Part shown: positions 10,808 through 21,319 of the stretch, piece by piece | Numbering within the stretch: position 1 is the stretch's first letter | How the letters are laid out: every line of letters starts with the position of its first letter | DNA from: Proteles cristata cristata | Lineage: Eukaryota > Chordata > Mammalia > Carnivora > Hyaenidae | DNA: 64,000 nt | Assembly (NCBI GenBank): GCA_017311185.1 | Contig: JAESUZ010003526.1 | Location: 558,001 to 622,000 of the forward strand | Direction: 5' to 3' | Program-made: the position numbers and the translations under genes | Notes under the pieces: model-generated | What the model saw: the letters and a program-made list of their open reading frames with translations, nothing else | What the model was told of the DNA's origin: nothing | Databases searched by the model: none

Positions 10808-11066
10808 GGGGCAGCTGGTGGCTCAGTCGGTTAAGCATCCAACTTTGACTCAGGTCATGACCTCGCAGTTTGTGAGTTTGGGCCCCACGTCGGGCTCTAT
10901 GCTGACAGCTCAGAGTCTAGAGTCTGCTTTGGATTTTGTGTTTCCCTTTCTTTCTATGTCCCTCCCCTATTCACACACTGTTTCTCTCTTTCTCTCTCAA
11001 AAATGAATAAACTTCAAAAAAAATTTTTAAATAAATAAATAAAAAATTAAATAAGGAAAAAAAAAA
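10808..11066 (+). repeat. Felid tRNA-Lys SINE with long AT tail
   Basis: Inserted directly in the tail of the preceding copy, same orientation. The body reads gctgacagctcagagtctag. The 3' end is a long degenerate (A/T) stretch of ttttaaataaataaataaaa type, probably tail expansion by slippage. Confidence 0.93.
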
Positions 11067-11069
11067 GAA

Positions 11070-11768
11070 AAGCTGGTTTGGAGCTCGACCCCCTCCCTGC
11101 TCCCAGCAGAGGCAGGGGCAATCAAAGGGACGATGGGCTCAGGCCATGCCTGGTTACCAGAGCCAAGGGTCTCATCACTGTCAGGAGCTCCAACCAACTT
11201 GGGCCTGGCTAGGAGGGTGGGGTGGGGGGTGGGGGGACGGGGAGGGGGTGCTTGTCTGTATAACCCTTTGGCCTTAAAAGCTTCTCAAGTGTCAATACAT
11301 TCAGAGTTTGGGGCTGTCCCTCGAATATTCCCAAGCCAGCTCGAGTGCTCCCTGGGGAGGCCCTGGCCCTCTACCATCTGCAAGCCTCTGTCTCTCCATA
11401 AAATCGATAGCTCCCCAAGGGCAGCGCTGGGACTGGGCCAGTGCTGCTTCCTGGCCGCTGGAGTGCGGAGAGCACCGTTTCAGGAAACGTCCAGATGGCA
11501 AGGATGGTGAGGAAGGACCTGTTGTGGCTCTGGCACTCGCACACTTAACTGAACCTCCTTCCTGCCTAGCTGCGTTTCCATGGTGGCCTGCTGCCACTCA
11601 CGGGCTGGCACGAGGGCCCGGGATCTGTCGCCCCCGGCCCTGTTCCGTGTCATGGCGGAAATAGCGCGCGCTCGCTGGGGGAGATCAGACTCTCAGGGGT
11701 AGGAAAGGGGCCGGTACAGTTTTTAAATGTATATTCAACAGGTAAATAAAATCATCTTCTTTCTCAAG
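11070..11768. other. Unique intronic DNA
   Basis: GC-rich and unique, including a short G-run cluster at 11217-11250 (gggtggggtggggggtgggg). Nothing coding is recognised. Confidence 0.5.
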
Positions 11769-11777
11769 GGAGTTGAG

Positions 11778-12000
11778 GGGCACCTGGGTGGCTCAGTTAA
11801 ATGTTGGACTTCCACTCAGGTCATGGTCTCGTGGTTCATGGGTTCAAGCCCTACACATCGGGCTCTGTGCTGACAGCTCAGAGCCTGGAGCCTGCTTCGG
11901 ATTCTCTGTCTCCCTCTCTCTCTGTCCCTCCCCTGCTCACACTCTGTCTCTCTCTCTCAAAAGGAAACACTAAAAAAAATTCTTTTAGTAATAAAAAAAA
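11778..12000 (+). mobile_element. Felid SINE with 9-bp target duplication
   Basis: GGAGTTGAG flanks the copy at 11769-11777 and 12001-12009. Part of the A-box region is shortened (ggctcagttaaatgttgg). The tail is mixed A/T (aattcttttagtaataaaa). Confidence 0.93.
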
Positions 12001-12283
12001 GGAGTTGAGAATAAGTTGCCAAGATGCAATGCCTCCACACAGCGTGGCAGACGGGCCAGAACGAGGACACATGGGTGAAAACGTGGCGCGCTGAAAGCTC
12101 TCACACGTGGACGGCAGGGATGTGCTGGTGTCACCACTCAGCCAGGGCACGGCCACTCCCGGGCCAGCAGTTTTACTCCCAGGGATCAGGCGGAGCCGAG
12201 TGACATGCTAATACTGAGCTGTGCTTGGCCCACAAGGATGGCAGTTTCACACCCGCCTTAGCATACATCTAACAGCAACCACA

Positions 12284-12356
12284 TACGCTCACCCAAGGAC
12301 ACATGACGTACGCTCCCCAAAGACACGTGATGTACGCTCACCCAAGGACACGTGCA
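12284..12356. repeat. Three tandem copies of a 24-25 bp unit
   Basis: Units start at 12284, 12309 and 12333, each beginning TACGCTC and continuing as a variant of acccaaggacacatgacg. The copies differ by a few bases. The repeat sits in the decayed L1 and looks like local slippage. Confidence 0.9.
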
Positions 12357-12612
12357 GGCCGTTCGCTGCGCCAGTTTCCCAATGGCTGCAAACTGGAAAC
12401 ACCAAGGCCCCACTGTCGGTGGAAAGGAGGCACAAACGGCGGCGATCTCCCCAAAGGGACCCGGTGCGGCAATGCGAGCCATGGGAACGGGAGGCCTATC
12501 TGGTCACACCAATGACAAGGTGAGGCCCGCAAACAAGGCCCCAGATGCACAGACCCAAGTGAGGGCTGCTGCAGAGTCCACGCGGATGAAGTTCAAGTAT
12601 GGGGAAAAGCCT

Positions 12613-12814
12613 GGGGCGCCTGGATGGCTCTGTCGGTTAAGCCTCTGACTTTGGCTCAAGTCATGATCTCACAATTTGTGGGTTTGAGCCCTGCCTCGGG
12701 CTTTGTGCTGACAGCTCAGAAGAGCCTGCTTCAGATTGTGTGTCTCCCTCTCTCTCTCTGCCCCTCCCACGCTTGTGCTCTCTCTCTCTCAAAAATAAAC
12801 ATTAAAAAAAAAAA
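12613..12814 (+). repeat. Felid tRNA-Lys SINE
   Basis: Copy within the decayed L1: ggggcgcctggatggctctg, gggtttgagccctgcctcgg, a small AGA duplication in cagctcagaagagcctg, (TC)n and an A11 tail. Confidence 0.94.
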
Positions 12815-13009
12815 GTCCAGGAAAAATCCATGCAGGCTGTGGGGTGGTCACCCCAGGTGGTGGGGGCTCTGTGGGGGCAGGCCATATTCTGCTTCACGAC
12901 ACAGGGGCTGGTTATACGGGTGTGTTCAGTTTGTAAAAACTCGTCAAGTTGTACATGCTTTTTTAATGTGTGATTTCCTGTACGTAAAATTCAATTTTAA
13001 AAAAGGCTG

Positions 13010-15230
13010 AAGATCCTGTTTATACTTTCGTTCGCCGCATCACAGAAGCCAAGCCATCTGCCAACTCTGAATGCTATCTGCTTCTTCCTGTTGGTTGGCC
13101 ATGACCAAAGATACAAGTTCTTCGTGAAGCTCCAAAACCTGGAGAGGAAGGATGCCCCCACCCCCAGGGAGGCACGCAAGCCCACCAGGGAGCACCCTCA
13201 TCCAAAGGCCTCTGCGTTTTCCCAGCTGGACCAGGGAGACCGTCCAGTGCAGCCCGGCCAGACAGGAGGGACAGGGGCGGGCGAGGCCCTCGGGCCCCAT
13301 GCGGCTCCCGCCCCTGCAGGTGGTGCACGTGCTGCTGCCTGGCCAGCAGAGGGAGCTCTCGGAACACGGTGCCGGCCGCCGTGCCACCTCGGGCCATCTC
13401 CTCTTGGACCAGGAGCAGGTACGCAGGACCGCAAGGCCCCGGTAGTACAGACAAGGAGGCAGAGGCCCAGAGAAGTTAAAACACTCCACTCGCACGGCTG
13501 GGAGAAGTAGTGCTGAGAGGAGGTGGTGAGACCCAAATGAGAAGGCCAGGCTGGCCCCCGGGGACCACCACAGCCACAGTCAGTGCACAAGATTCCGTGT
13601 GTCCTCCGCCAGGGGTCCCCGCACTGCCACAGCGGCACAGTCACAAGCCTTGCCTGCTGCGGTGCCAACCACCCCCAGTGCCGGGTCACAGGAAGGGCTC
13701 CTCCCAGGTCTGACTACAGAAGGGGCCTGCATGGGGGGGGGTCCAGGCAGGGTGCCCCCCTTTTGTGGGAAAAAACCACTATTTACTGTTTTGACATCAA
13801 ATACTGGGGTCTTGAGGCAGGGGAGTGTATCCGGCAAGTCCCAGATGAGGGAGTCAAGGGCAGAGGTGGGGGTGGGGAGGGGAGAGGGTAAGGTGGTTTC
13901 CACCTGGGTGTGCGTGTGAGAAAGAGAGAGAAGGAGAGAGAAGGGGATGGAGAGAAGGGAAGGGAGAGAGAGGGGAGAGTGGGGGGGAGGAGGGAGGGAG
14001 AGACATGGAGATATGCTGGCTGGGCAGAATGAAGAGGAAACATGGGAGGGGGCCCTGACGTCACCCACACTCCTCCCCTTCCTTAGAGCTTCAGCAAACT
14101 GCAGTCACCCATTCATTAAGAAAAACAACTTATCAGACGCCCACTCTACCCAGTCAACGGCACTAGACCCTGGGGATGTAACGTCCCTGGACTCGCAGGA
14201 AACTCAGAGTGACGCAGACAGAAAAGGTAGCACAGAGGCAAGACCACAAAAGAGGGAGACATGAGAGAACGAATGCTGTCAACCTAGTGGGGGTGGGGGG
14301 AAGCTCTGGGGGCCGTCTCAATGACGCAGAGGGCTTTCGGGCAGAGGACGCGGGAGGGAACACACGGAGCCAGCAGACCCCACAGCTGGGGCCTCACTTT
14401 CCTCCCCAGCCTCAGGTGCCTCCCACCAGGAATGCCCCTATGCCCAAGCCTGGTCACAGTGTCACCTGCCTGGCCCCGCTCCCATCCCCCTCTCCTCTTG
14501 GCTCCTGCAGGGCCCCATCTTTCCTCTGCCACAGCACTGATCACCCCACTCGGGGTGTGCTCGTTGGCCTGTGCGTCCAGGGTGCTGTGTCTGAAGTCCA
14601 GATCTGTCTGTGCACCCAGCTCAGGAGTGTGCCATGGTCTCCCACTCCCTACGGGACACAGCACGAGCTGTCAGCATGTATGGCCCACTAGACCCCAACC
14701 GGCCTTCTGGCCTCATCTCCTGGCCCCGCTTATTCTCTTACACTCTCGCTCCCCATGATGGTTTTAAAACACTGTCTCTTTTAAGAGGTACAGCTTCATT
14801 CTCATACTCTTGACGCCAGATCTGGTGACTCCCTTCTAACAAATAGAACATAACAGAAAAGATGGTGTGTGACTTCTGAGACTCAGTCCCAAGAGGCACT
14901 GCAGCTTGGATCCCTTGCTCTAGGGAAAACCTGCTACCATGTTATGAGGACACAGAGGAGTCCACACAGCAAGACAACTCGGGCGTCCCACCAGCCGTCA
15001 GCAAGGCACTGAGGTCTCCTGCCAACAGCTATGTGGTGAGTCACCTTGGACATGGCTCCCCAGCTCACTGAGCCTGCAGATGAGGCAATTTTGGCTACTG
15101 TCTGGACCGCAACCTCATGAGAGCTCCTGATCCAGGATCGCTCATCTAGGCCGCTCCTGATTTCTTGACCCACAGGAACAACGAGGGAATAGACATTTGT
15201 CGTCTGCAGCCCCAAGGTTTTGGGATGCTT
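13010..15230. other. GC-rich unique DNA of intron 4
   Basis: Mostly unique. It contains the purine tract at 13918-14003 and possible L2 remnants near 14625-14770 (ccatggtctcccactccct, ggcctcatctcctggccccg). Long overlapping open frames between 13040 and 14760 lie in GC-rich or CT-rich DNA and are not credible genes. Confidence 0.5.
13918..14003 (+). repeat. Polypurine (GA/GGA)n tract
   Basis: Eighty-six bases of A and G on the plus strand with only two T interruptions (13948, 13980), including gagagaaggagagagaagg and a G7 run. In the TOM1L2 transcript it is a polypyrimidine tract. Mirror-like segments could form triplex DNA. Confidence 0.9.
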
Positions 15231-15233
15231 TGT

Positions 15234-15281
15234 TACAGAGCAATCAGTAAGGAGTACTACAGAGCAATCAGTAAGGAGTAC
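15234..15281 (+). repeat. Perfect 24-bp tandem duplication
   Basis: The 24-base unit beginning TACAGAGCAATCAG and ending GGAGTAC occurs twice in a row with no mismatch, which suggests a recent slippage event. It lies 508 bases from exon 4 on its downstream side along the gene. Confidence 0.95.
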
Positions 15282-15299
15282 GTCCCAAACGTGTCAACT

Positions 15300-15445
15300 G
15301 CGTTCTCTGATGCACGTGCTCTTCTCTGCCCATGCTACTTCTCACACCCTGATCTTTCCACCAGGTTCCTCACAGCCTTCAGGGTCCGACAGAAATGCCA
15401 CCTCCTCAGTGAATCACTCCTTAACACCCTCTCCCCTGATGTGGC
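15300..15445 (+). repeat. L2 fragment
   Basis: Phrases ctcttctctgcccatgctac, gaaatgccacctcctcagtg and aatcactccttaacaccctc match the common L2 3' region (atgtcacctcctcagagagg) with drift. Confidence 0.6.
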
Positions 15446-15788
15446 TCCGACCCTGCGCCTCGGCGGCCTGCGTGTGGGCCAGCATGGCCCTTCCTACGCC
15501 ACGCTGTCCCTGAAGCCTCAGAGGCCTGTCAAGCTCTCCCACCTGCCCTTGGGGGCAACAGAGATCCAGGCACCCAGAAAACCGGTGAAGACCCTGTCAA
15601 TTGCAAGCTACTGCTCAGATTCTTATTCCAGTGGGAGTGGTGCAAAAATCTGGTGCTTTTTGCAATACATGTGTAAGCCCAGAGGGCCTCCATTCTTTCC
15701 ACCAAACGATGGGAAAGCATGAGGACCCACGGGTAAAGGCCCCGTCTTACTCTGAGCCAACAAGTCGGACAGGGAGAGGGGCCCCTAC

Positions 15789-15938
15789 CTGGATCAGAGC
15801 TAGCACCTTGTCCTGGACAATGGTGGGAGGGTTGTTCTTGGGAGAGATGATTTTGACCAGGACACTGTCGATGAAATCTCGGTTGGCCACGAGGATGTGA
15901 AAGCGGTGGCCACAGTTCTTCACACATGTCTCCAGCAC
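15789..15938 (-). CDS. TOM1L2: TOM1L2 coding exon 4 (VHS core)
   Basis: This 150-nt, 50-codon exon runs from [20 protein letters not shown] to ...[10 protein letters not shown], about residues 73-122. It is the most recognisable part of the VHS core: the LETCVKNCG helix is near-invariant across TOM1, TOM1L1, HRS, STAM and GGA relatives, with KNCG at its end. Both splice sites are phase 0, so skipping it would preserve frame but destroy the fold. The acceptor is ctcctcag before GTGCTGG and the donor is CAG|GTAGGG. Confidence 0.97.
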
Positions 15939-16135
15939 CTGAGGAGGGAGGAAAGGAAAGAGAGGTCACCACCGTGGGAGCCAGAGGAGCTGCCCAGGCC
16001 ACTGAGTTTCCACCCCCCGCCTACGCCCTTCCTTCTCCCGGATGGTCCTTCCCACCATCTCTCCCAGAGTCAGACTTGGATGGCCCCGCACCCCTAGGCT
16101 CTAATTCCGCCGTCCCTTGCTGACTGAAGCTGCCT

Positions 16136-16262
16136 GTCCCTGAACAATAATCAGGTAATTAGGTGGTAACTGAGGTGCCAGTTTTGCATGAGAAGGATGC
16201 TGGTGTTTTCATGAGATCCGAATGACTCAGTGGTCCCTGAAAATTAGCATTTTAATTCCTCT
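16136..16262. other. AT-rich unique segment near exon 4
   Basis: The words aataatcaggtaattaggtg, gttttgcatgagaagg and gaaaattagcattttaattc are unique DNA just upstream (along the gene) of exon 4. It contains an octamer-like ATTTGCAT-related word (ttttgcat) and a TGACTCAG AP-1-like site at about 16223. Function unproven. Confidence 0.35.
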
Positions 16263-16269
16263 CTCCGGG

Positions 16270-16600
16270 CTTCTGGGTGTGAGACCTTAGCCAACGGGAC
16301 ACAGGCTCTGTCACAGAGAGGGTTGCTGTAACAGTCCGAATTACCCCGTGAATTACTGGCCCTTGTATGTGAGGAAGCGCATGCACACCTGTACGAGCGT
16401 GCGCACACACGGGCGCACACCCCCCTACAGCCCTGCCTCTGCAACTAAAGTTGGCAATGAGTGAGGATTCTGTGCCTTTAATAAATGGTTTGTGGGCCTC
16501 AGCTGCCAAACAGCCTCAAGGTCCACGTTCACTGCAAACCCTGCTCGCCCATCACTTGTCTGGAAACATGAATTATACAGACCGTAGCCATTAAGAAAAG
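16270..16600. other. Unique DNA with alternating purine-pyrimidine stretch
   Basis: Contains gtgcgcacacacgggcgcac around 16398-16422, an alternating purine-pyrimidine run that could adopt Z-DNA. Otherwise nothing recognised. Confidence 0.4.
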
Positions 16601-16609
16601 CACAGTGCA

Positions 16610-16815
16610 TGTGGGTTCTGGCCAGATGACCAGTGTGGGCTGCAATCTTAGCTCTGCCACCTGCTCCCTAAGTGGCCCGGGATGAGTCTGAGCCCCGGCT
16701 TCCTCATCTGGATTATGTGCCCCACCGCAGGACTGTAGTAAGGATGCGAGTATGTCTGAAGCATCTAGCACAGTGCCCTGCATGGAAGGGGCAGTACAGG
16801 AGGCCTGTGATGATA
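16610..16815 (+). repeat. MIR element, near full length
   Basis: Plus-strand MIR: ttagctctgccacctgctcc, ggcttcctcatctggattat, gtaaggatgcgagtatgtct and tctagcacagtgccctgca follow the consensus in order. Confidence 0.8.
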
Positions 16816-16819
16816 CGAG

Positions 16820-17470
16820 TATCATTCCGAAAGCTGTCGGACACACCTGAGGAACGGGAAGGCTTTCCAGCCCCCACAGGACAGGGGAGAGGCCTGCTGA
16901 AATTCAGAGGCACCAACTAGAATGTCTCTCCAGCCTTCAACATAGCTTTCTGAGCTGCTCAGCTCTCTGTAAACCAACCTGTACAATCACCCAGCTCTTC
17001 CCACACCAGCGCCTCGATGCCACAGTCAGCTAGCAGGGAATGCCTCCTTGGAATGTGACCGACAACAGAGGACACTTCTGGCTGCCTCACTCATGTACAT
17101 TTGCCCACATGAAGGTGATCCCTGGCTACCTTAGGCAGCCATTCCACAGGGCTGGGTTCATGCAATGAGGTGTTACCTTGACGAAGCAGGACAGTGAGGA
17201 AAAGCCCACACTTAACATTCACTGAACACTCTACATGCCAGGCACTGTGCGGGAGCCCCACGTTACACAGCATTTCGTTTTAGTCTCACAGAATTAGATT
17301 CTCTTTAAGTGGGTCAGCCTTCCCTGGAGCCCTTGTCTCCTCAGCCACAGTGAGGCTACAGGGCCACCTCCCCCCAGTGGCTCTCCTCCAAGATCAGCTG
17401 GGAGTCCCTCAGATGACAGGCAACAGGTACTAGACTTATTCCTTTACCTGGTCCTTGAAATAGCCCTGTA
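16820..17470. other. Unique intronic DNA
   Basis: No repeat or exon is clear. A stretch at 17195-17290 (cccacacttaacattcactg ... gccaggcactgtgcgggag) reads like a worn MIR or L2 end, too weak to assign. Confidence 0.4.
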
Positions 17471-17620
17471 AGGTAAGTATTACCCCATTTTAAAGATGAG
17501 GAAGCTGAGGCCTGGAGATGCCAGTAACTTCACTGAGGCCAGAGCTGACATGTGCCTTGCAACCACACAGCCAGTCAAAACCAGTCCTTTCCCCCACTGC
17601 TGCCTGCACCATGGGGGACT
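17470..17620 (-). repeat. MIR fragment
   Basis: Antisense MIR: attaccccattttaaagatg, aggaagctgaggcctggag and accacacagccagtcaaaac correspond to the complement of the core and upstream half. Confidence 0.75.
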
Positions 17621-18650
17621 CTGGGCTCTGCTTGGCTAGCCAAGGGAGACCCCAAAGCTTAGCTTCCTTGGGTCATCCTCAGCCAAGGTGGGGGGGATCT
17701 CTTCTTAGCCCCTGTACATGGTTGATTCTGGGTGACCTCAAGGTAACCAGCATTCACTCTTACAGTGACCACAGGGGCTACAGAGATGAACCAGAGGGGT
17801 ATGAACTCTCAGTCTCCCTTCTTTCTAGGATCCCCTCACCTAACCTGGCCTATGCAGGGATCAGGCTGCTGGGGCCAAGGCAGGTGACAGGAAGAATGGT
17901 TTATTCGGTGAAGAAGAGGTGGGGCAGGAAGGGCAGGAGGCTGGGAAGAAAGCAGGGGTGGGGGGAAAGAGGAGGAGGGCCAACATGGCAGGGCAGCTGT
18001 GGCTTTCCCGCCACGCTCAGGGCAACAGCGGGCCAGGGTGCTTGTCTCACCTTTAGGGAGCACACCCTTACGTCTTCCAGGACAGCAGAGTTTAAAGCCA
18101 GTGTGGCCTAGACTGGCCCTTGGGGCTCAGACACACAGGTTTGGAAATGCCCTGGACAGAGGTGGTGTGTGCTAAAGGGCAGCCCTGAGGCCTAGCAGAG
18201 TGGGAGGTCTTCCCCGGCCGGCAAGGGCCACTCGGCCACTCTAGGGACTCTGCCCAAAGTGCCCTTGGTAAATGGATGTCCCTGTGGGTTGTAGGGCATG
18301 AAACACACAACAGCCATAGCCCACAGAGTGACAAAAGGTGACTCTAAGCCATAAGAAATGGCCATTTCAAGTCCATATACTGAGGCCCAGGCAGACAGCC
18401 TCTCAAGACCTCTGGTGAACTCCTGTTTGGGGTAAGTGTGAGTATCTTTGTGAAAGGCTCACAAGGAACAGGAGGACTGAGAGCAACTAGTAGGGTAAGT
18501 GAAGACAAAGACCGAAAAGCCATGAAAGTAGATATGAGGTCACACAACGCACTAGATTGGAGCCTCTGGTGTAGGGACAAAGGATCTGCACATTTCATAA
18601 GTCTCCCGAAGGTATCTCTGGATTTGCAGCAAAGAGCTGACCACATTAAC
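17621..18650. other. Unique intronic DNA before the L1
   Basis: One overlapping 197-codon open frame crosses 17518-18111 but starts inside the MIR and has no recognisable domain. I see no gene here. Confidence 0.5.
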
Positions 18651-18733
18651 AAACAAGCAAAGAAAAAACAAAAAACTCAGGAATAAATTTAACCAAGGAG
18701 GTAAAAGATCTGTACCCTGAAAACTATAAGACA

Positions 18734-18931
18734 ATGACGAGAGAAACTGAAGACGACACAAATAAATGGAGAGATGTCCCATGTTCATGGATTGGAAGAA
18801 TATTATTAAAATGTCCATACTACCCAAAGCCATCTACAGATTTCGCAGAAATAGAAGAAAGAATCCTAAAATTCATATGGAACCATAAGAAGACTCTAAA
18901 TAGCCAAAGCAATCTCGAGAAAGAAGAATAA
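18734..18931 (+). pseudogene. L1 ORF2 remnant (C-terminal region)
   Basis: A 65-codon open stretch within the L1, with W-RDVPCSWIGRI and ERILKFIWNHKK, recognisable as the region after the reverse transcriptase domain. It lacks the internal segment between KCPYYPK and FAEIEE found in intact copies, so it is deleted as well as truncated. Confidence 0.85.
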
Positions 18932-19547
18932 ATCTGGGGATATCATACTTTCTGATTTCAAACTATGTTAAAAAGCTACAGTAATCAAAACAGTACGGTA
19001 CTGGCATAAAAATAGACAATGGAACACAGTGAGAGCCCAGAAATAAACCCATACACACATATAATATTTAACGAGAGGCAAGAAGAGTCAATGGGTGAAA
19101 GGACAGCCTCTCTTATGTACAGTATTGAGACACTGATAACTACACACAGAAGAACGAAACTGGACCCCCAGCTTACACCACTCAGAAAACTAACTTGAAG
19201 AGGACTAAAGACTTAAATTTAAGACCTGAAACTACAAAACTATCAAAAGAAAACACAAGAAGAAAGTTCCTGGGTCTTGGCAAAGATTTTTTTTTTTGAG
19301 ATGACACCGAAAGCAATGGCAGCAAAAATGAAAATAAACAAGTGGGACTATATCAAACTAAAAAGCTTTTGCACAGTAGAAGAAACAATCAGCAAAATAA
19401 AAAGGCAGTCTGCAGAATGGGAAAAAATATTTGCAAACTAGCTCTCTGAAGAGGGATTAATATCAAAAATGTATAAGGAACTTAAATGACTCAATAGCAA
19501 ATAAATAAATAAATAAGCAAAACCAATCCAATTAAAAATGGGCAAAG

Positions 19548-19665
19548 ATGGCCTGGCTAGCTCAGTCAGAACATGTGACTCTTGATCTCAGGGCTGTTAA
19601 GTTCAAACCCCAGGATGGGTATAGAGATTATTTAAAAAAACAAAGCAAAACAAAAAAAAAACACA
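19548..19665 (+). repeat. Short carnivoran SINE (older type)
   Basis: Short form: gcctggctagctcagtcag, gactcttgatctcagggctg, ttcaaaccccaggatgggta, tagagattatttaaaa. It lacks the CTGACAGCTCAGAGCC body. Inserted in the L1 and followed immediately by an inverted full-length SINE. Confidence 0.85.
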
Positions 19666-19670
19666 CACAC

Positions 19671-19862
19671 TAAAAAAATGTTTATTTATTTATTTTTGAG
19701 AGAGAGAAAGAGAGAGAGAGACAGAGGGAAACAGAGAATCCCAAGCAGGCTCTGAGCTGTCAGTGTGGAGCCTGATGCAGGGCTTGAGCCCATGAACTGT
19801 GAGATCATGACCTGAGGCAAAATCAAGAGTCAGGCTCTTAACCAACTTAGCCATGCACACCC
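19671..19862 (-). repeat. Felid tRNA-Lys SINE, antisense copy
   Basis: Reads from tail to head on the plus strand: tgtttatttatttatttttg, (GA)n, aatcccaagcaggctctgag, gcttgagcccatgaactgtg, accaacttagccatgc. L1 text resumes directly after it. Confidence 0.93.
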
Positions 19863-20480
19863 AAAAGTAAACAAACTTTTTTAAAAAATAGGCAAAAAAC
19901 CTTAAATAGACATGTTTTCAAGAAAGATATACAAAGGGCCAACAGGCACGTGAAAAAGTACCCAACCACTAATCATCACGGAAATACAAATCAAAAGCAC
20001 AGTAAGAGATCACTTCACACTTGTCAAAAGACAAGAGACCAGTGTTGATGAGGATGTAGAGAAAAGGGAACCCTCGTGCTCTGTTGGTGGGAATGTAAAT
20101 TGGTGCAGTCACTATGGAAAACAGTATGGAGGTTCCTAAAAAACATTAAAAACAGAGCTACCATATGATCCAGCAATCCCACTTCCGGGTATATATCTAA
20201 AGAAATGAAAACAGGGTATTAAGAGATATCTGCACCCTCACGTTCACTGCTTCATTATTCACAATAGCCAACACATGGAAACAACATAAGTACTACCCAC
20301 TGATGGATGAATGCAGAGACAAAATATTGACATATGTGTATGTAGTATTTCTTCATCCATGTGTACACATGCATGTTGGAATAGTATCCAGCCATAAAAA
20401 GGAAATCTTGCCTTTTGCAACAACATGGATGGACCTTGAGGCCATTATACTAAGTGAAATAAGTCAAATAAAGAAAAACA

Positions 20481-20670
20481 GGGGTGTCTAGGTGGCTCAG
20501 TCTGCTGAGTGTCTGACTCTCGGTTTTGGCTCAGGTCATAATCTCACAGTTCGTGACTTTGAGCCCCACATCAGGCTCTGCACTCACAGTGCGAAGCCTA
20601 CTTGGGATTTTCAGTCTCCCTCTCTGTCTGCCCATCCCCCACTCATAAATAAACAAACATTGAAAAAAAA
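20481..20670 (+). mobile_element. Felid SINE with 11-bp target duplication
   Basis: AAAGAAAAACA flanks the insertion at 20470-20480 and 20671-20681. The head reads ggggtgtctaggtggctcag; the tail is A11. Confidence 0.93.
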
Positions 20671-20898
20671 AAAGAAAAACACCCAGTGTTTCTCACTTGT
20701 ATGCAGAACCTAAAAAAGTTGAACTCACAGCAACAGAGAGTAGAATGGTAGCTGTGGAGCAGGGTATATGGGGAGACGTTGGTCAAAGGGCACAAATTCC
20801 CAGCTATGAGTTAAGTTCTGGGGATTTAATGGACAGCATAGGGGCCATAATTAATTAACAATGCTGCAGTATATACTGGCCAGTTAAATTAGATCTTA

Positions 20899-21110
20899 GG
20901 GGCCCCTTAGAGGTGTCAGTCAGTTAAACATCTGACTCTTGATATTGGCTCAGGTCATGATCTCACAGCTAGTGGGCTCAAGTCCTGCATTAGGCTCCAC
21001 GCTGACAGCGCAGAGCCTGCTTGGGATTCTCTCTTTCCCTCTCTCTCTCTGCCCCTCCAGCTCTCTCTCTTTAAGTTTATTTTTGAGAGAGAGAGAGAGA
21101 GAGAGAACAG
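20899..21110 (+). mobile_element. SINE with inverted 3' tail, bounded by one target duplication
   Basis: The sense head (aggtgtcagtcagttaaaca ... ctctctgcccctccagctctc) stops and is followed by an antisense tail (ttaagtttatttttgagag plus (GA)n). The whole is bracketed by AAATTAGATCTTA (20886-20898) and AAATTGGATCTTA (21111-21123). The bracket suggests a single insertion that was rearranged. Confidence 0.8.
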
Positions 21111-21319
21111 AAATTGGATCTTAAAATGCTATCCCCCTCCCCCAACAAAGGTAATTATGTGAGTGGACCGAGGTGTTTACTAACCTTATTGTGGTAATCA
21201 TTCTCCAATACACACATGTATCAAATCACCACACTGTATATCCTAAACTTAGATAGCTTACATGTCAATAATGTCTCAATAAAACTGGGAGACTAAGAAT
21301 AATAATAATAATAATAGAC

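Larger units (their letters stand above)
12001..13005 (+). repeat. Decayed L1 3' portion, split by a SINE
   Basis: Worn L1-like text: gcagttttactcccaggg, aatggctgcaaactggaaac, then after the SINE tgtgttcagtttgtaaaaac and gtacgtaaaattcaatttt. This order (target-site phrase, second strand phrase, 3' tail) follows the 3' end of ORF2 and the UTR of old L1. An internal 24-25 bp triplication lies at 12284-12356. Confidence 0.6.
6875..15788 (-). other. TOM1L2: Intron 4 of TOM1L2
   Basis: An 8.9-kb intron. From 6875 to 7660 it is unique DNA. A lone SINE lies at 7663, unique DNA fills 7870-9940, and a cluster of five SINEs occupies 9956-12814. A decayed L1 spans 12001-13005, split by one of them. The remainder (13010-15788) is GC-rich unique DNA with a purine tract, a tandem duplication and L2 traces. 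No alternative exon is recognised. Confidence 0.9.
18655..21315 (+). mobile_element. 5'-truncated L1 (3' end of ORF2 and 3'UTR), SINE-riddled
   Basis: The plus strand carries the last third of L1 ORF2 in decayed form. A short frame at 18734-18931 reads KWRDVPCSWIGRI, then ILKFIWNHKKT, both typical ORF2 phrases. Later text (aataaacaagtgggactata, cgtgctctgttggtgggaat, ccatatgatccagcaatccc) gives the ORF2 C-terminal region, then a 3' UTR ending in aataaaactgggagac and a tail of AAT repeats at 21298-21315. Stops and indels make it dead. Four SINEs interrupt it (19548, 19671, 20481, 20899). It lies antisense to TOM1L2. Confidence 0.9.

Noticed and set aside
10598..11006. Short frames reading MVSSSPASGSVL or similar, seen at many sites
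   Set aside because: All are translations of the SINE body (gctgacagctcagagcctgg), hence their recurrence across the window.
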